Assembly: GCA_963989245.1 (NCBI GenBank)
Contig: OZ022351.1
Location: 25,053,967-25,117,966 of the forward strand
Source of the DNA: Nansenia antarctica
Lineage: Eukaryota > Chordata > Actinopteri > Argentiniformes > Microstomatidae
Direction: 5' to 3'
Length of the DNA: 64,000 bases
Position 1 is the first letter of the stretch, and every line of letters begins with the position of its first letter. The position numbers were made by a program, and so were the translations under genes. Below the pieces are notes generated by a model. It searched no databases. It was given only the letters and a program-made list of their open reading frames with translations, and was not told the DNA's origin. Positions 34,673-46,984 of the stretch are shown piece after piece.

Positions 34673-34789
34673 CATTTTCTACACCCACTTTTTCACAACC
34701 CCCCCCCCCCCCCCCTCCGCCCTGTCTCTTTCACATTTTCTACACCCACTTTTTCACAACCCCCCCCCCCCTCCGCCCTGTCTCTTTCA
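34673..34789. repeat. 61/56-bp tandem duplication with C-tract
   Basis: Two adjacent copies (34673-34733 and 34734-34789) of cattttctacacccactttt, a C-run, then ctccgccctgtctctttca. They differ only in C-run length, so the duplication is very recent or homogenised. Confidence 0.95.
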
Positions 34790-34838
34790 CTAGATAGTAG
34801 AGAGCTGCTGCTAGTGAAGAGAAAGCCCTAGCAGTGCA

Positions 34839-34867
34839 GTGTATGTGTATGTGTGTGTGTGTGTGTA
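34839..34867. repeat. TG microsatellite
   Basis: Short TATG/TG run. Confidence 0.9.
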
Positions 34868-34989
34868 TCTCCAGTGTAGCATTCAGAAGTCTCTTCATGT
34901 AAAATGAATGTGCAGCAGATTTGTGGCCCCAGGGCTGTGTTCATCCAGGCGTTGGCTCTCCACCAGCCTGCCGTTTATCCATGTGTGAA

Positions 34990-35180
34990 GATCGCTAACA
35001 TGTCCGGGCCAGCGAGGGAGACTCCCGCCGGGTTTCGGGCCGACGTTGACACTTTGTCCGGGGGTCAAAGGTCACGACGGGCCTTTTTTCTGTTTTATGA
35101 TGACGCCAGGAGACGGTTGTGTTTGTGAGCGCGCCGCGGCGACCTCTTGGCAAGGGTGGTTGAATCTGGCGGGTCGGAGG
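34990..35180. promoter_or_regulatory. CpG-rich patch with a DR1 nuclear-receptor motif
   Basis: CpG frequency is visibly higher than in the neighbours (cccgccgggtttcgggccga, gagcgcgccgcggcgacc). At 35062-35074 it carries GGGTCAAAGGTCA, a perfect DR1 half-site pair of the HNF4/PPAR-RXR type. It may be a CpG-island promoter or enhancer. No gene start is recognised. Confidence 0.4.
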
Positions 35181-35450
35181 CGGTGCTGCTGTTGTTACAG
35201 TAGCTTTGGATGGCGGTGAGGTTGGATGAATTGCACAAAAAAAAAAGAAGAAAAAAAAAGATACCGGTACTAGTTTCACACATGTTCCATCCATCAGGGC
35301 AGTAGACCACAGAGGCTACTCTCTGGAAATCAATCAGTTCACTATAAGGTTATTTTTAGCACTTTGATTCGATTTCATACCTGGCAGTATATAGTAGATA
35401 AATGCAAGACCATTAGACAGACAGGCACTGTTTTCCTGACACATAATTGT
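35181..35450. other. Unassigned spacer
   Basis: Includes an A-rich tract at 35236-35260. No gene is seen. Confidence 0.35.
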
Positions 35451-35462
35451 AGTGTGTGTGTC

Positions 35463-35503
<41 letters not shown>

Positions 35504-35519
35504 ATGAGTGTGTGTGTTT
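35451..35519. repeat. TG microsatellite
   Basis: TG with TCTG and TTTGCATGAG interruptions. Confidence 0.95.
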
Positions 35520-36484
35520 GCATGACTGTACGTTTGATCTGTTTGTTGGTTATTGTGGTTGGCCTAGTAACACAGAGCCTGATAATAATCAAAAAGTGTG
35601 ATATATGGGTGTGCGGTGGACATCATTCATATAGAGCAGGTCTCAGGCGTATAACATCAATCATTTTTTCCACTTGCATTTGTTTTCCAGCGTGTCACTT
35701 CATGGCCAGTAAAATGAACCTATAAAATAATGCACATAAACACACTCCCTCACACACCATTGGACACACATCTGAAAACATTTCATATCAAAATTCCACG
35801 GATTCTATCGCATTCCAATCCCTGCTAATACCTGAAACAATCAATTTAGTTGTGTAGCTCATTTTACATCCTATAACATCTCATTGAAATGGATGCAATG
35901 TGTTTTTTTTCTTTCTTTTTTTAAAGGTTAATGCTGTGGCACTGCTGAATATTCAGGAGGAGTAAAATGCAAAGCCTGACTCTCATACATACAATAAATA
36001 CAAATCAGATGCTTCTCTCCTGCTAATGCAGAAACAGGGTGACCTTGTGCCAAGGGGAATCAACAGACACACACACTTCTTTGTCAACAGAGGTGATAGA
36101 ACCAGCACTCCACATCCCAGGGGGAAAAGCATGTTTTTCCACCTTTCCACGTCGGCAGAAAAGCTGAAAAGTTTAAAATTAATACCACTTTTTTTTAGTC
36201 TTCCTACGAAATAGACCGTGAAGCATGATTGAATGTGAGCATGTTGGTTTTGACAGTCAGCTACTGTACTGTGGATACATGCATTTTTTTCAGTCATGCA
36301 GGAAATTGACAGGGAGAGAAAGCAAGGATGTCTTTGCAGGAGTCTTTTGGGGGGGGGGGGGCTGAGGCTTGTTGAACACGCGTTGATAGAGGATGCATAT
36401 GGATGAAGGCATGGAGGGGTGGGTGAGAGTTGGCCGTCCCTCACCTGGGCGTAGGACAGAGCTGTCAGAACTCCTGCTGCTCTA
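35520..36484. other. Unassigned sequence
   Basis: No gene is recognised. G-run at 36349-36361. The 153-codon minus ORF (35983-36444) lacks any recognisable domain. Confidence 0.35.
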
Positions 36485-36625
36485 GAGAGAGAGAGAGAGA
36501 GAGAGAGAGAGGTGAAAAGAAGAGAGGAGAGGGGAAGAAGTGAGGGATAAGTAGGGGAAGGAAGCTAGTGGGAGAGAGGGGGGGGGCACATGAAGGGAAG
36601 TGGAGGCAGTCTGTCTGATAAGAGG
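36485..36625. repeat. Purine-rich dispersed block, copy 2
   Basis: A GA microsatellite followed by the same series of words as 29205-29355, in the same orientation, with a shorter middle section. Confidence 0.8.
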
Positions 36626-37868
36626 GATTGGAGGCAGACTGCATCTTGGCTTTGACAGTGTAAGCAACAAAGGCAGGACCACATTTTGTCACTAACTGGA
36701 GTGAGCAGATTCTTGAGTGAATATCTGTAGCGTGAGACCCTTGTCACTCGCTGGTGGGAAGAAAAAAAACCACATAAAACATATTTAAATATCAGCCTTA
36801 TTCTTTATCGGTCATTCATAAAGCATCTGATATCTCCATGCTGCTTGCCTGATGCTGCTGCTTTCTTATGCACCACTTTTTTCAAAATCACAGGAAATTA
36901 AAATTCACTTGGAACATACGGAAATACGCCAGCGCTTCCAGAAGGTAAATAAATAAGTCATTGATGCAGAAGTCGTCAGAACCAGGAGAGACTCACAAAA
37001 CCTTGATTAATCACTCCGGGGAAGGAGGGGGGAGACAGACAAGAAATGAAAAGAAGAAAAAAAAATGTTTTGGAATAAATATATTCACATAAGAACAAGA
37101 TAAACTGTGGAAGGAGTGCTTCTCGACGTCTCCGAGAAGCTTATTACAGATACATCACGAACAATCATACACACAATTACGCCAGGGTGAATAGAAAACA
37201 ATCATAGCAGGGAGGGTGAAAGGAAAGGTAGTTATGTATGTAGCCTCCGTGTAGTTATGGAGACAAACATCCCCAGCCAAGGATGGATGGAGACAGAGGA
37301 CGTTAATTACATTCGATTGTACATTGTCTCGAAATAAAATTAAGTACCGCAGATGTACTCCAGCTTAATGAGGATCAGAATGACCGGCCCTGTGTCAGAG
37401 GCTGCAGATAAAAAGCTTGATATGCGTGCAAGAGTGGATGTTCGGAAGGGGAACACCAGAGGACTTACTTACCCCCTTCTTCACCCATGGTCAAGAATGT
37501 ATTCTGGGAAAGCATTCAGGTTCACAGGAAGGAGGATGGGCAGGGGGTGTGGGGGGGGGGGAGAGCAGCCAGCTAGGCAGGGTCCTCCAGTCTGCCCAAC
37601 ACTCCTTGTCAGCCCACCCTAGCTAACAAGGGGGTGGGCGGCAGAGAGTAAGGGGCTCTGAGGGGGCCGGGGGAAGTACACACTGCCAACTCAGCAGCGC
37701 TCTGGCCGGGAGGGGGGGGTGTATTGGGGGGCGACAGGCAGGCTACACAAGCGCCTGCCATCTTCCTCCTCTTCGGCCGTCAAATCCTCTGCCACCACAG
37801 CTGGCGCAGAGGGAGAGTATGACAATGAGCCTTCCATGGGTGCCATGGACTTCTGCATGTACAAACGT

Positions 37869-37871
<3 letters not shown>
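36626..37871. other. Unassigned sequence
   Basis: Repeat-poor except for G-runs near 37551 and 37713. No recognised gene; small ORFs at 37353-37626 are featureless. Confidence 0.35.
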
Positions 37872-37900
<29 letters not shown>

Positions 37901-37913
37901 CTGTGTGCGTGTG
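37872..37913. repeat. TG microsatellite
   Basis: TG run with a TCTG and a GCGT interruption. Confidence 0.95.
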
Positions 37914-38596
37914 CTTTGATTATGTGTCCACACAAAACCATAGGAAAGAACCAGGGGCTTGGCTTTTGATTGATGAGCGGGATAGCGACCAAAGAGGGGC
38001 TTTTGGGGGAGGGGAGCCAAGAGGGTGAGGGTGAAGAGGAAGCTTCCCAACCGAGCAGAACAGCGGAAATCAAACATCAGATTCTGTCATCGCGCCACCT
38101 TTTTCCACGTCGACGGGTACAGATGCCTGACCATCTGGAGCGGCGTGGGGACACAGTGGCGCCCATGGTCGCAAGCTGCCTCCTATGGGCGGAGAGTGCT
38201 GGTGGATACCTTACGTCAACCTCCAACTGTAATCAAGGATTCGAAAAGAGAAAAGCGAGACTATGCCCCTACTTATTCCTCGAGACAATGCCCAAGACTA
38301 GACCTGGCTGGAACAACAAGGATGTGTCCTTCTATGAGGAAAAAAAAAGCAATGCAATTGTTATTTTGTGAAGTAAAAATGACTTGAAAAGTGTTTAGCA
38401 CAACATGTGGCCGATCAAAAGAAGTGTCCTTAAAGAAAAATGTGCATTGTGTCTGGTCCAGGCTAACATACAGCATGCATAGCCATCCAGGCAGAAATGC
38501 TAATTAAGTTGCCAAGCCAGATCATTTATGAATGTTTTAGGAGTATGTAATTAGCATTGAAAACGAAAGGTTACAAATGATCAGACTGTGTCAGAA
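37914..38596. other. Unassigned sequence with two overlapping ORFs
   Basis: ORFs of 133 (37970-38371) and 120 codons (38025-38387) overlap in different frames. Neither shows a known domain, signal peptide or splice context, so neither is called as a gene. Confidence 0.3.
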
Positions 38597-38690
38597 ATGT
38601 CATCTTTCTGTGTCGTCGGGTGCCAGAATGGAAGTGAAGAGTAATGGCTCCAACTTGAGATTTTATCGCATACCAGCGTGCAATTGCCAC
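38597..38690 (+). pseudogene. THAP-domain N-terminal relic
   Basis: An ATG at 38597 opens MSSFCVVGCQNGSEE and then a stop. In the next frame the sequence continues NGSNLRFYRIP. Together this is the start of a THAP (C2CH) zinc-binding DNA-binding domain: the first Cys pair near the N-terminus, then the conserved aromatic/Pro LRFYRIP block. At least one frameshift breaks it and the later Cys/His part is absent. THAP domains occur in P-element/Kolobok-type transposases and in host THAP proteins; which one this came from cannot be told. Confidence 0.55.
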
Positions 38691-38720
38691 ATGCCACAAA
38701 ACTCATCTGTTAGCCTAAAT

Positions 38721-38760
38721 CAGGGGTTCTCAAACTTTTAAAATCTTTGTATTGCAAGTC
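38721..38760. mobile_element. hAT-type terminus
   Basis: caggggttctcaaactttta is the classic CAGGGGTTCTCAAAC terminus of hAT transposons/MITEs. The opposite inverted end was not found nearby. Confidence 0.45.
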
Positions 38761-38859
38761 AAGTCTTGGCCATTCAGGACATAGTTATAGGCATCTAAAG
38801 ATGTATAGACCCTCAGTTTCTCTTTACCATACACTCTTGGTTTCTCTATCAGGTAGGTG

Positions 38860-39430
38860 AATGTCAGGTCCTTACACAGTAGGTAATCCTGTCAGATCGT
38901 CCACCCATTGAGTGAGCGTGTAGGGGGACGGCCGATCTGGTTCCATTGGTCAGTCAACTTTTTCAAGTAACACTCGGAGAGTGAGTGACCTGTACATATT
39001 CAGTGAACCTCGTATTTTCTTCAACCATTGTTAAAAAAAACAAGCCAACAGAACTTGCTAGCCAGCGTCGGCTAACGTGTTCAGGGAATTATTCTGCCTC
39101 CACCCACAAAGGAAAGGGGTCTATAACGGCTGATACAAGCCGGTGATGCTTGCAAGTGACCCCGTCCCAATAAAGGGACGCTGCAAGCTCGCCATCTCAT
39201 CCCTTCCTTTTCACTATTCACTTCATCGTCTGAAGTGTACTGTAGTATTATTGTCACTACTGTACTGTAGCTACAACTTATCTTAACTGTTACACCGAGA
39301 ATCCTATGATTCTCCTGGGGTGTTAGGTTGACCCTACTGGAATCCTACGGTTCAGCTCGACATTGAAGGAAGATTTTCGTATAATTGTTAAGCGGATTTC
39401 GACATTCACCTTGTGACCACCTGTTGACTC
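38860..39430 (+). other. Possible LTR-like regulatory segment
   Basis: A TATA-like tctataac at about 39119 is followed 50 bp later by AATAAA at 39169, then by unusual GC-balanced sequence containing gagaatcctatgattctcct. Close TATA-AATAAA spacing recalls LTR U3/R organisation, but ends, primer site and coding regions are not identified. Confidence 0.2.
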
Positions 39431-39569
39431 TAGCAGGCGAACACAAGAAGGTCTGCAGCTAGCCCGTGAGGTCCCAATTCTTCAACCCTTCCTAGCTCGA
39501 CAATAATTCCTCAGGTTATTATAACTTGCTAGGTCCCGCGGCTACTGCTAGCACTTCAACTCACTCGAA

Positions 39570-39690
39570 GCCTGGGCCACACCGGATACCTTTACCTCAG
39601 CAGGGCGTGTGTGCGTTTCATTTCGGCGCCCGCTCGAGCCGCACGTCACACACGCGCTGCTGAGGTAGAGGTGTCCGGTGTGGCCCAGGC
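39570..39690. mobile_element. 121-bp inverted-repeat element
   Basis: The left arm gcctgggccacaccggatac and the inverse right arm (gtgtccggtgtggcccaggc) pair over about 40 bp, including ctcagcag and gcgtgtgtg. The centre is CpG-rich. No ORF. Target duplication is not clear. Likely a hAT-type or foldback MITE. Confidence 0.75.
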
Positions 39691-41559
<1,869 letters not shown>

Positions 41560-42600
41560 TATTTCATTTCATCCTTTATTTCAACTCTGGGACCACCGAG
41601 GGAGACACTCATTTTCGATGGGGCCAAGTGCACAAGAGTATACATATACAGTGCAACAATAATAAACACAATAAGAACAATAACAATAATAAACACACAT
41701 TTCAACGAGGATCAAACAAAGCAGGTACAACATAGATACACAGTGGTCCCTAGTCATTGCCTTGAGTTGACTAATAGATGGGGGAGAGTCTTAAAAGTGC
41801 TTTGTAGCAGGTTCCAGGAGTATGGAGCAGCAAATAAGAAGGCAGTCTTTCCAAGTTATGTACGCATACAGGGGTCCTCTAGAGCGAGCCAATCATTTAA
41901 TCGAGTGAGGTAAGGGCCAAGATTCTGATTTAGCAGTAGAGAAATGTACTGTGGCAAATTCCCAAGAAGCACCTTATAAATAAACGAAAAAAATAAATAA
42001 AGATACCAATGCCTATTTCGCCTCATTTCCAGGGATGACCAACCAACCATGTTATATAAAAGACAATGGCGAGTGTTCATTAATTGTGTAAGTAGCACCT
42101 GTGATAAATCTAAGGACAGAGTGATAGACTGAGTCAAGTGGCTTTAGCATCGAAGATGCATCACCATAGCCCAAGACAAACAGGAAAGTTGCTTCCACAA
42201 TTCTTTGTCATATTTGGTGCAAAAAGAGGGTCAGAATAAGCTCTCTCAAATAAGTGGCCGGCACTAACAAATTCCTCATTAAAGGCTAAGCAAATGTATT
42301 TCTGATCAGAAACGGTACAATAATTTAAGTTATTATGAGAAGGAAGTGAAGCACTAGATTTACCATTAATGGCGTTTACTGCTTGCCAAAACATGTCTGG
42401 ATTAGAGGATGAGGTGGTAATTAGATTCAGATAGTAAATAGACTTAGCTTTTCTTACAGCTGGTGTGCATTTATTTCTAGCCTGCCTGAAAGAGAGCCAG
42501 TGTCTAGGATCACCAGATTTTCTAGCTAGAGCCCAGGATGAGTTTCTCAAATTAAACTGGGTGGACAACTCTGAGTAAACCAGGGGGGTACTCTATCTTT
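41560..42600 (-). pseudogene. LINE with RT region deleted
   Basis: Read on the minus strand, 42161-42590 encodes the linker between endonuclease and reverse transcriptase (WLSFRQARNKCT, VRKAKSIYY, FWQAVNAING, EEFVSAGHLFERA). It then jumps to C-terminal sequence at 41856-42137 (FIYKVLLGNLPQYISLLLNQ, YLTRLNDWLALE). More C-terminal and 3' UTR sequence runs to about 41560, with an AATAA-rich tail. The whole RT catalytic core, which should lie between, is missing. This is consistent with internal deletion or a rearranged copy of a fish non-LTR element. No intact ORF. Confidence 0.8.
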
Positions 42601-43980
42601 GAGTCTAATCTTTTATTAAGAGGTTGAACAAATACCAAGAATGTCAATAAAACACACTTTAAGAAAATAGTTTCGTATCACTTTAGTATGGTAAACACTT
42701 TGTAATTCATTTGACTCTAATAAGTGTTTGAGAACTAGCTAATTTGGCAATTTTGTGGTATTGCTAGCCATTTGTTATTACTTTATTCAGTGATTTATTA
42801 TTCTCATAAGTCATGAAATTGCTGACCAGTTAGATGCGATTTCATTCTGGCTCACATCCGGGAATCGAACTAACGATTCTGGTTACTGGCTAACCTCCCT
42901 ACCCTTAAGGCCAACCTTGCCCAGCAATAACATTGCTGTTTGGGTGTGTGTATGCGGGTGTCTTGACGGGCAGGATAGAAAGCAAACACTTACAAGCTAC
43001 AAATACATACATAATGTATGATTAGAAAAAAGTGTTTGATGTTGATCAATTTTCATTGTGGGCTCACACTCGCTAACTAGATAAATCACATCAGAGAAAA
43101 TATGTCACATTTTATCAACTTAATTTTGCGAACTTCCATCAAACTTCCATCCATAACAGGATCTTTGAAATGCACTGCATTGCTCTCAACGTTCTATGGA
43201 TAGGAAATTACATCAAATTTACAGCTTTAATCAAGATAAACTATTCACTCTATGCCCGCCTACTGCTTCTTCTCACCCACACACACACACAGCACATTCT
43301 AATGGGAGAAATGTGAGTGTTGAAAAACATGTTGAAATGCACCTGATAATCATTTGAGTTGAGTCACTGACTCCCTATCCTTTAGCCCCAAATCTGGCGT
43401 GCCACATCCAATGGCTGATTTGTATTCCGCTATAGTATTATTGCTTATTCAAATAAGCTCAAATAGTGTTATGAGCTCTCTCATTCTCCCCGGTCTCAAA
43501 AGAACAAAATTACACATTGCATATTCTTTGCCCTTGGGTTTGTAGAATAGAAGAAAAAAAAAACATAAAAGATGCTTAATGTCAAATTTCACACAACAGT
43601 AAGCTGCTCTCCAAGCAGCATCATGAATCATGTATAACTAAAGCTTCCCCTAACTTTGAGACGCTCAGGTTCTGCAGCTAAGGCAAATAGCAGACAGGTT
43701 CCCACCCCCTCCTTTATCTCCTGTCTCATCTAACCAGAGTGTTTGCCTCTGTGTGTGTTACATTACTGCTGATCATCTCTGGCTCCACTCAGGCAGGGAC
43801 ACACAGCTAGCACAATGGCTACTTTGTTTACAACTCTGTTGGCAAAAGCAGCTTCCGACAAAGTGTATTGAAGACCCATTGTTCACAAAACATCTAGACT
43901 GCTCTCTCTCTCTCGAGGACATTGAATAACAGTTATGACTGTGAATAATAGAACATGGAGCTTGGCCTGGCTGGATTAAT
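42601..43980. other. Mostly unique sequence
   Basis: A short stretch near 42850-42900 (gggaatcgaactaacgattc) resembles the reversed B-box part of a tRNA-derived SINE but is not complete. No gene is seen. Confidence 0.35.
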
Positions 43981-44213
43981 CACTACACACTGGGTCATAC
44001 ACTACACACTGGGTTACACACTACACACTGGGTCATACACTACACACTGGGTTATACACTACACACTGGGTCATACACTACACACTGGGTTATACACTAC
44101 ACACTGGGTTACACACTACACACTGGGTTATACACTACACACTGGGTCATACACTACACACTGGGTCATACACTACACACTGGGTCATACACTGCACACT
44201 GGGTCATACACTG
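43981..44213. repeat. 19-bp minisatellite, about 12 copies
   Basis: Unit cactgggtcatacactaca, with gttata, gttaca and actgcaca variants. Because 57 bp (three units) is a whole number of codons, a 132-codon ORF of HYTLG/THWV repeats appears; it is not a credible protein. Confidence 0.97.
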
Positions 44214-44966
44214 TCTTGGCAAACTCAACAAGAAACCAAATACAGTACCATTCCTTCACAAACAAGGAAAAAGAGCCCAATTTCTCCTCCCTAGAGAAAC
44301 TCAGCCATCCCAACATGGGTTTGGCTCCCATTCCCCCCAGAGGAGAAACATGAGATGACAGTCATGGCCTGCACAGCTGAAATCAATTCACAAATCACCC
44401 AGCAGCTCACCTGAACAATCACCACTCCCTTTAGTCTGCAGTCCCACAGTTGAGGATTCAGTTCAACAAACACACTGTGGTAGGAATATTTGCCTATTGC
44501 AGTGCTGTGCTCAACCAACTGTTTGCAGAGACCAGAGTGGCTGACGGTGAGATGACTTGGATGTGTGTTGTTGTTTGTTTGATATCTTGGATTTGTTTGA
44601 TAGCCAATTGGTTGCTGTTGGGTGTTTGATATCAAGTTCAGTTCATGGTGAAGTTAAAGGGGCGGTACATCATTTTGGGAAAACTATTTCATTACAAAAT
44701 GTTTTATTGCATTGTAAATTCCTTCATATAGTTTCTTAGCCGCTTATTTTTGTGTTTATACCTTTTCAAAGGTTTTTCACCTACTACTACTGCTACTACT
44801 TGTAAATCTGATGAAAAAGAGACCAAATTAAGTCCAAAATAAAAGGAGAAAGATAATTGCTGTCTGGTCATTGGATGCAGAAAGAGTGGAGTCCCAGTGA
44901 AACTCTGGTCAAACGGTCAAAGCCCTTTCAAGTTAGGGGAAGCACAGAAAACGATCACATAACTTG
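44214..44966. other. Unassigned spacer between two arrays of the same minisatellite
   Basis: Unique sequence with no recognised gene. Confidence 0.35.
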
Positions 44967-45024
44967 ACATACACTACACACTGGGTCATACCCTGCACAC
45001 TGGGTTATACGTGGCACACTGGGT
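44967..45024. repeat. 19-bp minisatellite, second array (3 units)
   Basis: Three diverged units of the 43981 repeat (cactgggtcataccctgca, cactgggttatacgtggca), 750 bp away and in the same orientation. Confidence 0.9.
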
Positions 45025-45190
45025 TGGGGTGTGTGTGGGTGTGTGGGGGGGGCATAGACAGCGTCTACTATTGTGAAAATAAAATAATGAAAATAATAAA
45101 ACATAAACATGTAATTTGCACAACCCTGCCTAGGCACCAGAGATTAAAGACAAAAGACATAAAGCAATTACAATGATGTGTTTTATACAG

Positions 45191-45239
45191 AGGAAGAACG
45201 GTGGCTGTGCGGCTGATCAGGTTTCTGATGCATCACCAG
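45191..45239 (+). other. Exon-like segment A with strong splice donor
   Basis: Pyrimidine-biased tgtgttttatacag precedes it and caccag|gtaagt ends it, so acceptor and donor consensus bracket 49 bp. One frame reads RKNGGCAADQVSDASP without stop. No homology is recognised. Its last 18 bases recur at 45372. Confidence 0.25.
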
Positions 45240-45371
45240 GTAAGTCCAAGTTGCTCAGTTAATACATCATAAATAAAGACAAACATTATAAAAAACACAT
45301 GAAAAGGTACATAACCCTTAAATGTTTGTAAAAAAACAGCAACACACTGGCAAGTTTAACTTCCTTGCTAG

Positions 45372-45389
45372 GTTCTGATGTATCACCAG
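45372..45389 (+). other. Exon-like segment B, partial duplicate
   Basis: gttctgatgtatcaccag sits between cttccttgctag and gtaagtatg, again splice-like on both sides. It repeats the end of segment A 150 bp upstream. Confidence 0.25.
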
Positions 45390-45724
45390 GTAAGTATGAA
45401 GTATGGTTCTCTAAGTTCTGCTGCGTCAACAATACAATACTTTCCCCCTAGTGGTCAGCTATGACAAGTTTAGGCTAGTTAAGGGCACCCCTGGATGATG
45501 TCATCAGCATTCGCCAGGTGAAGACAGGTGCATGCTTAACCGGAAGCTGGAATATGTTTTCAACAAAGCTTTGCTTTGAATTTTCAATTGTTACATTTAG
45601 TTTGGAAAGGAAGTTACGGTTCCTTTAGAACAGTTTTCCTTTTGTTTGGGTTGTCGCAACAACAATGTTTTCCACCTGCTGTGTATCATAGCGTCAGCCT
45701 AGTATCAACAGCTACAAACATACA

Positions 45725-45819
45725 CAGGGCTCTCAAGTCTCACACATTGGGCGTGAGACAAGGTGTGGCGTGTGAGCGTGTTGAAATGCGTGTGTAATGC
45801 GTGAGACTTGAGAGCCCTG
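45725..45819. mobile_element. 95-bp hAT-like MITE with perfect 19-bp TIRs
   Basis: The left end cagggctctcaagtctcac and right end gtgagacttgagagccctg are exact inverses. Flanks acatacac and gcatacat (taken outside agggct/agccct) agree at six of eight positions, suggesting an eroded 8-bp target duplication. No coding capacity. Confidence 0.85.
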
Positions 45820-46949
45820 CATACATGTTCACTCATTCGCCCTCAAGTGTCCACAAACCAAGAACAAGCAGTCAACTACCGTGAGTAACCCAATGCGAGA
45901 TCAAATTACGTGAAAGTTGAGTTAAAGTGAACTTAGTTATGACTTGTGCTTGGTGATAGAATACGGAACACGTGACCTTGTGAAATCTCATGGCATCCTA
46001 CTCCCTTAAGTACCCTCCCCCTTCAGTGAGTTCTAGGCTACAGGGACCTATGGTCCTACCCGTTACATATTGTTTAGTCTAAGCATTCGACAACTATCAC
46101 ACAAAGAAACAGAACGAGACCAAAACGATTAAAAGTCCTTCCACGATAACCGAAGTGTATTTCTTTTAATACATGTGAACATTAACATCTTTAGGCCTGG
46201 AATCGTGTCAGAGTGAAGACTACATTTCTTCTCTTCATGGCTTGATGCCTTCATCTCCAGCAGCTCTTTGTGGTGTACTTACTGAAGAAAATAATGCATT
46301 CTGACAATCCTTTCGCCCACAGTTCAATTGCAAAATAACTATAATGTGTGCTTTACAGTACAAAAGTACAGTACAGTTCACCAGTGTTAATAGCTTGCTA
46401 TATACTATATAATAACCTGCTGCAGTGTGACGTGGTGATGCTCCTGAGACAAGTCGTACAAATATGCAGAACCATTTGGGGGCGAGAGTGAGGTGATGGC
46501 GGGTTGATAGAGGGGACAGGAAGTAAGGGGGAGGCATTACCATCACAATACAAGATGGGCAAGGTAAATACGAACGCTCTTCGTCTAAAGTGCATCCATT
46601 TTTCAGCTCCTGACAAGACCTGCTTTTACAGGTCGGCACAAATAAAGCACTTAGATCATCATTAGAGCACAATTTACAAAACTCCTCGCCTAATGGCCGC
46701 GCCGCGTGCGCTGCTCTTGTGCGCATGCAGCAGTTTCTTCCGGTGAGGGAGTGAGTGTTAAAGTCTTACTGGAATGCCACGATCAAGTCAATGAGGGTCT
46801 TTTATTTATTTTTTTATTCTCCCGGTGCACTGTCACTACAAAGTAGACGGAAAGTAGGGCATTGAAGAGCGCGTGAAGGCATCAGAGGGGGAAAAGTGTT
46901 AATTAATTGCAGGGAAAGGGAAAGAAAGCATCTAGGTACAGTGTTTAGC

Positions 46950-46951
<2 letters not shown>
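45820..46951. other. Unassigned unique sequence
   Basis: No recognised gene. The 163-codon minus ORF (46235-46726) has no domain and poor composition. Confidence 0.35.

Positions 46952-46982
<31 letters not shown>
46952..46982. repeat. GA microsatellite
   Basis: About 15 GA units. Confidence 0.97.

Positions 46983-46984
<2 letters not shown>

Noticed and set aside
37970..38387. Overlapping 133- and 120-codon ORFs
   Set aside because: Two frames are open over the same DNA with no homology; most likely chance in GC-richer sequence.
42845..42905. tRNA gene or complete SINE from gggaatcgaact
   Set aside because: Only a B-box-like fragment is visible and the rest does not fold or match.
46235..46726. 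163-codon minus-strand ORF
   Set aside because: No domain, and composition is unlike coding sequence.
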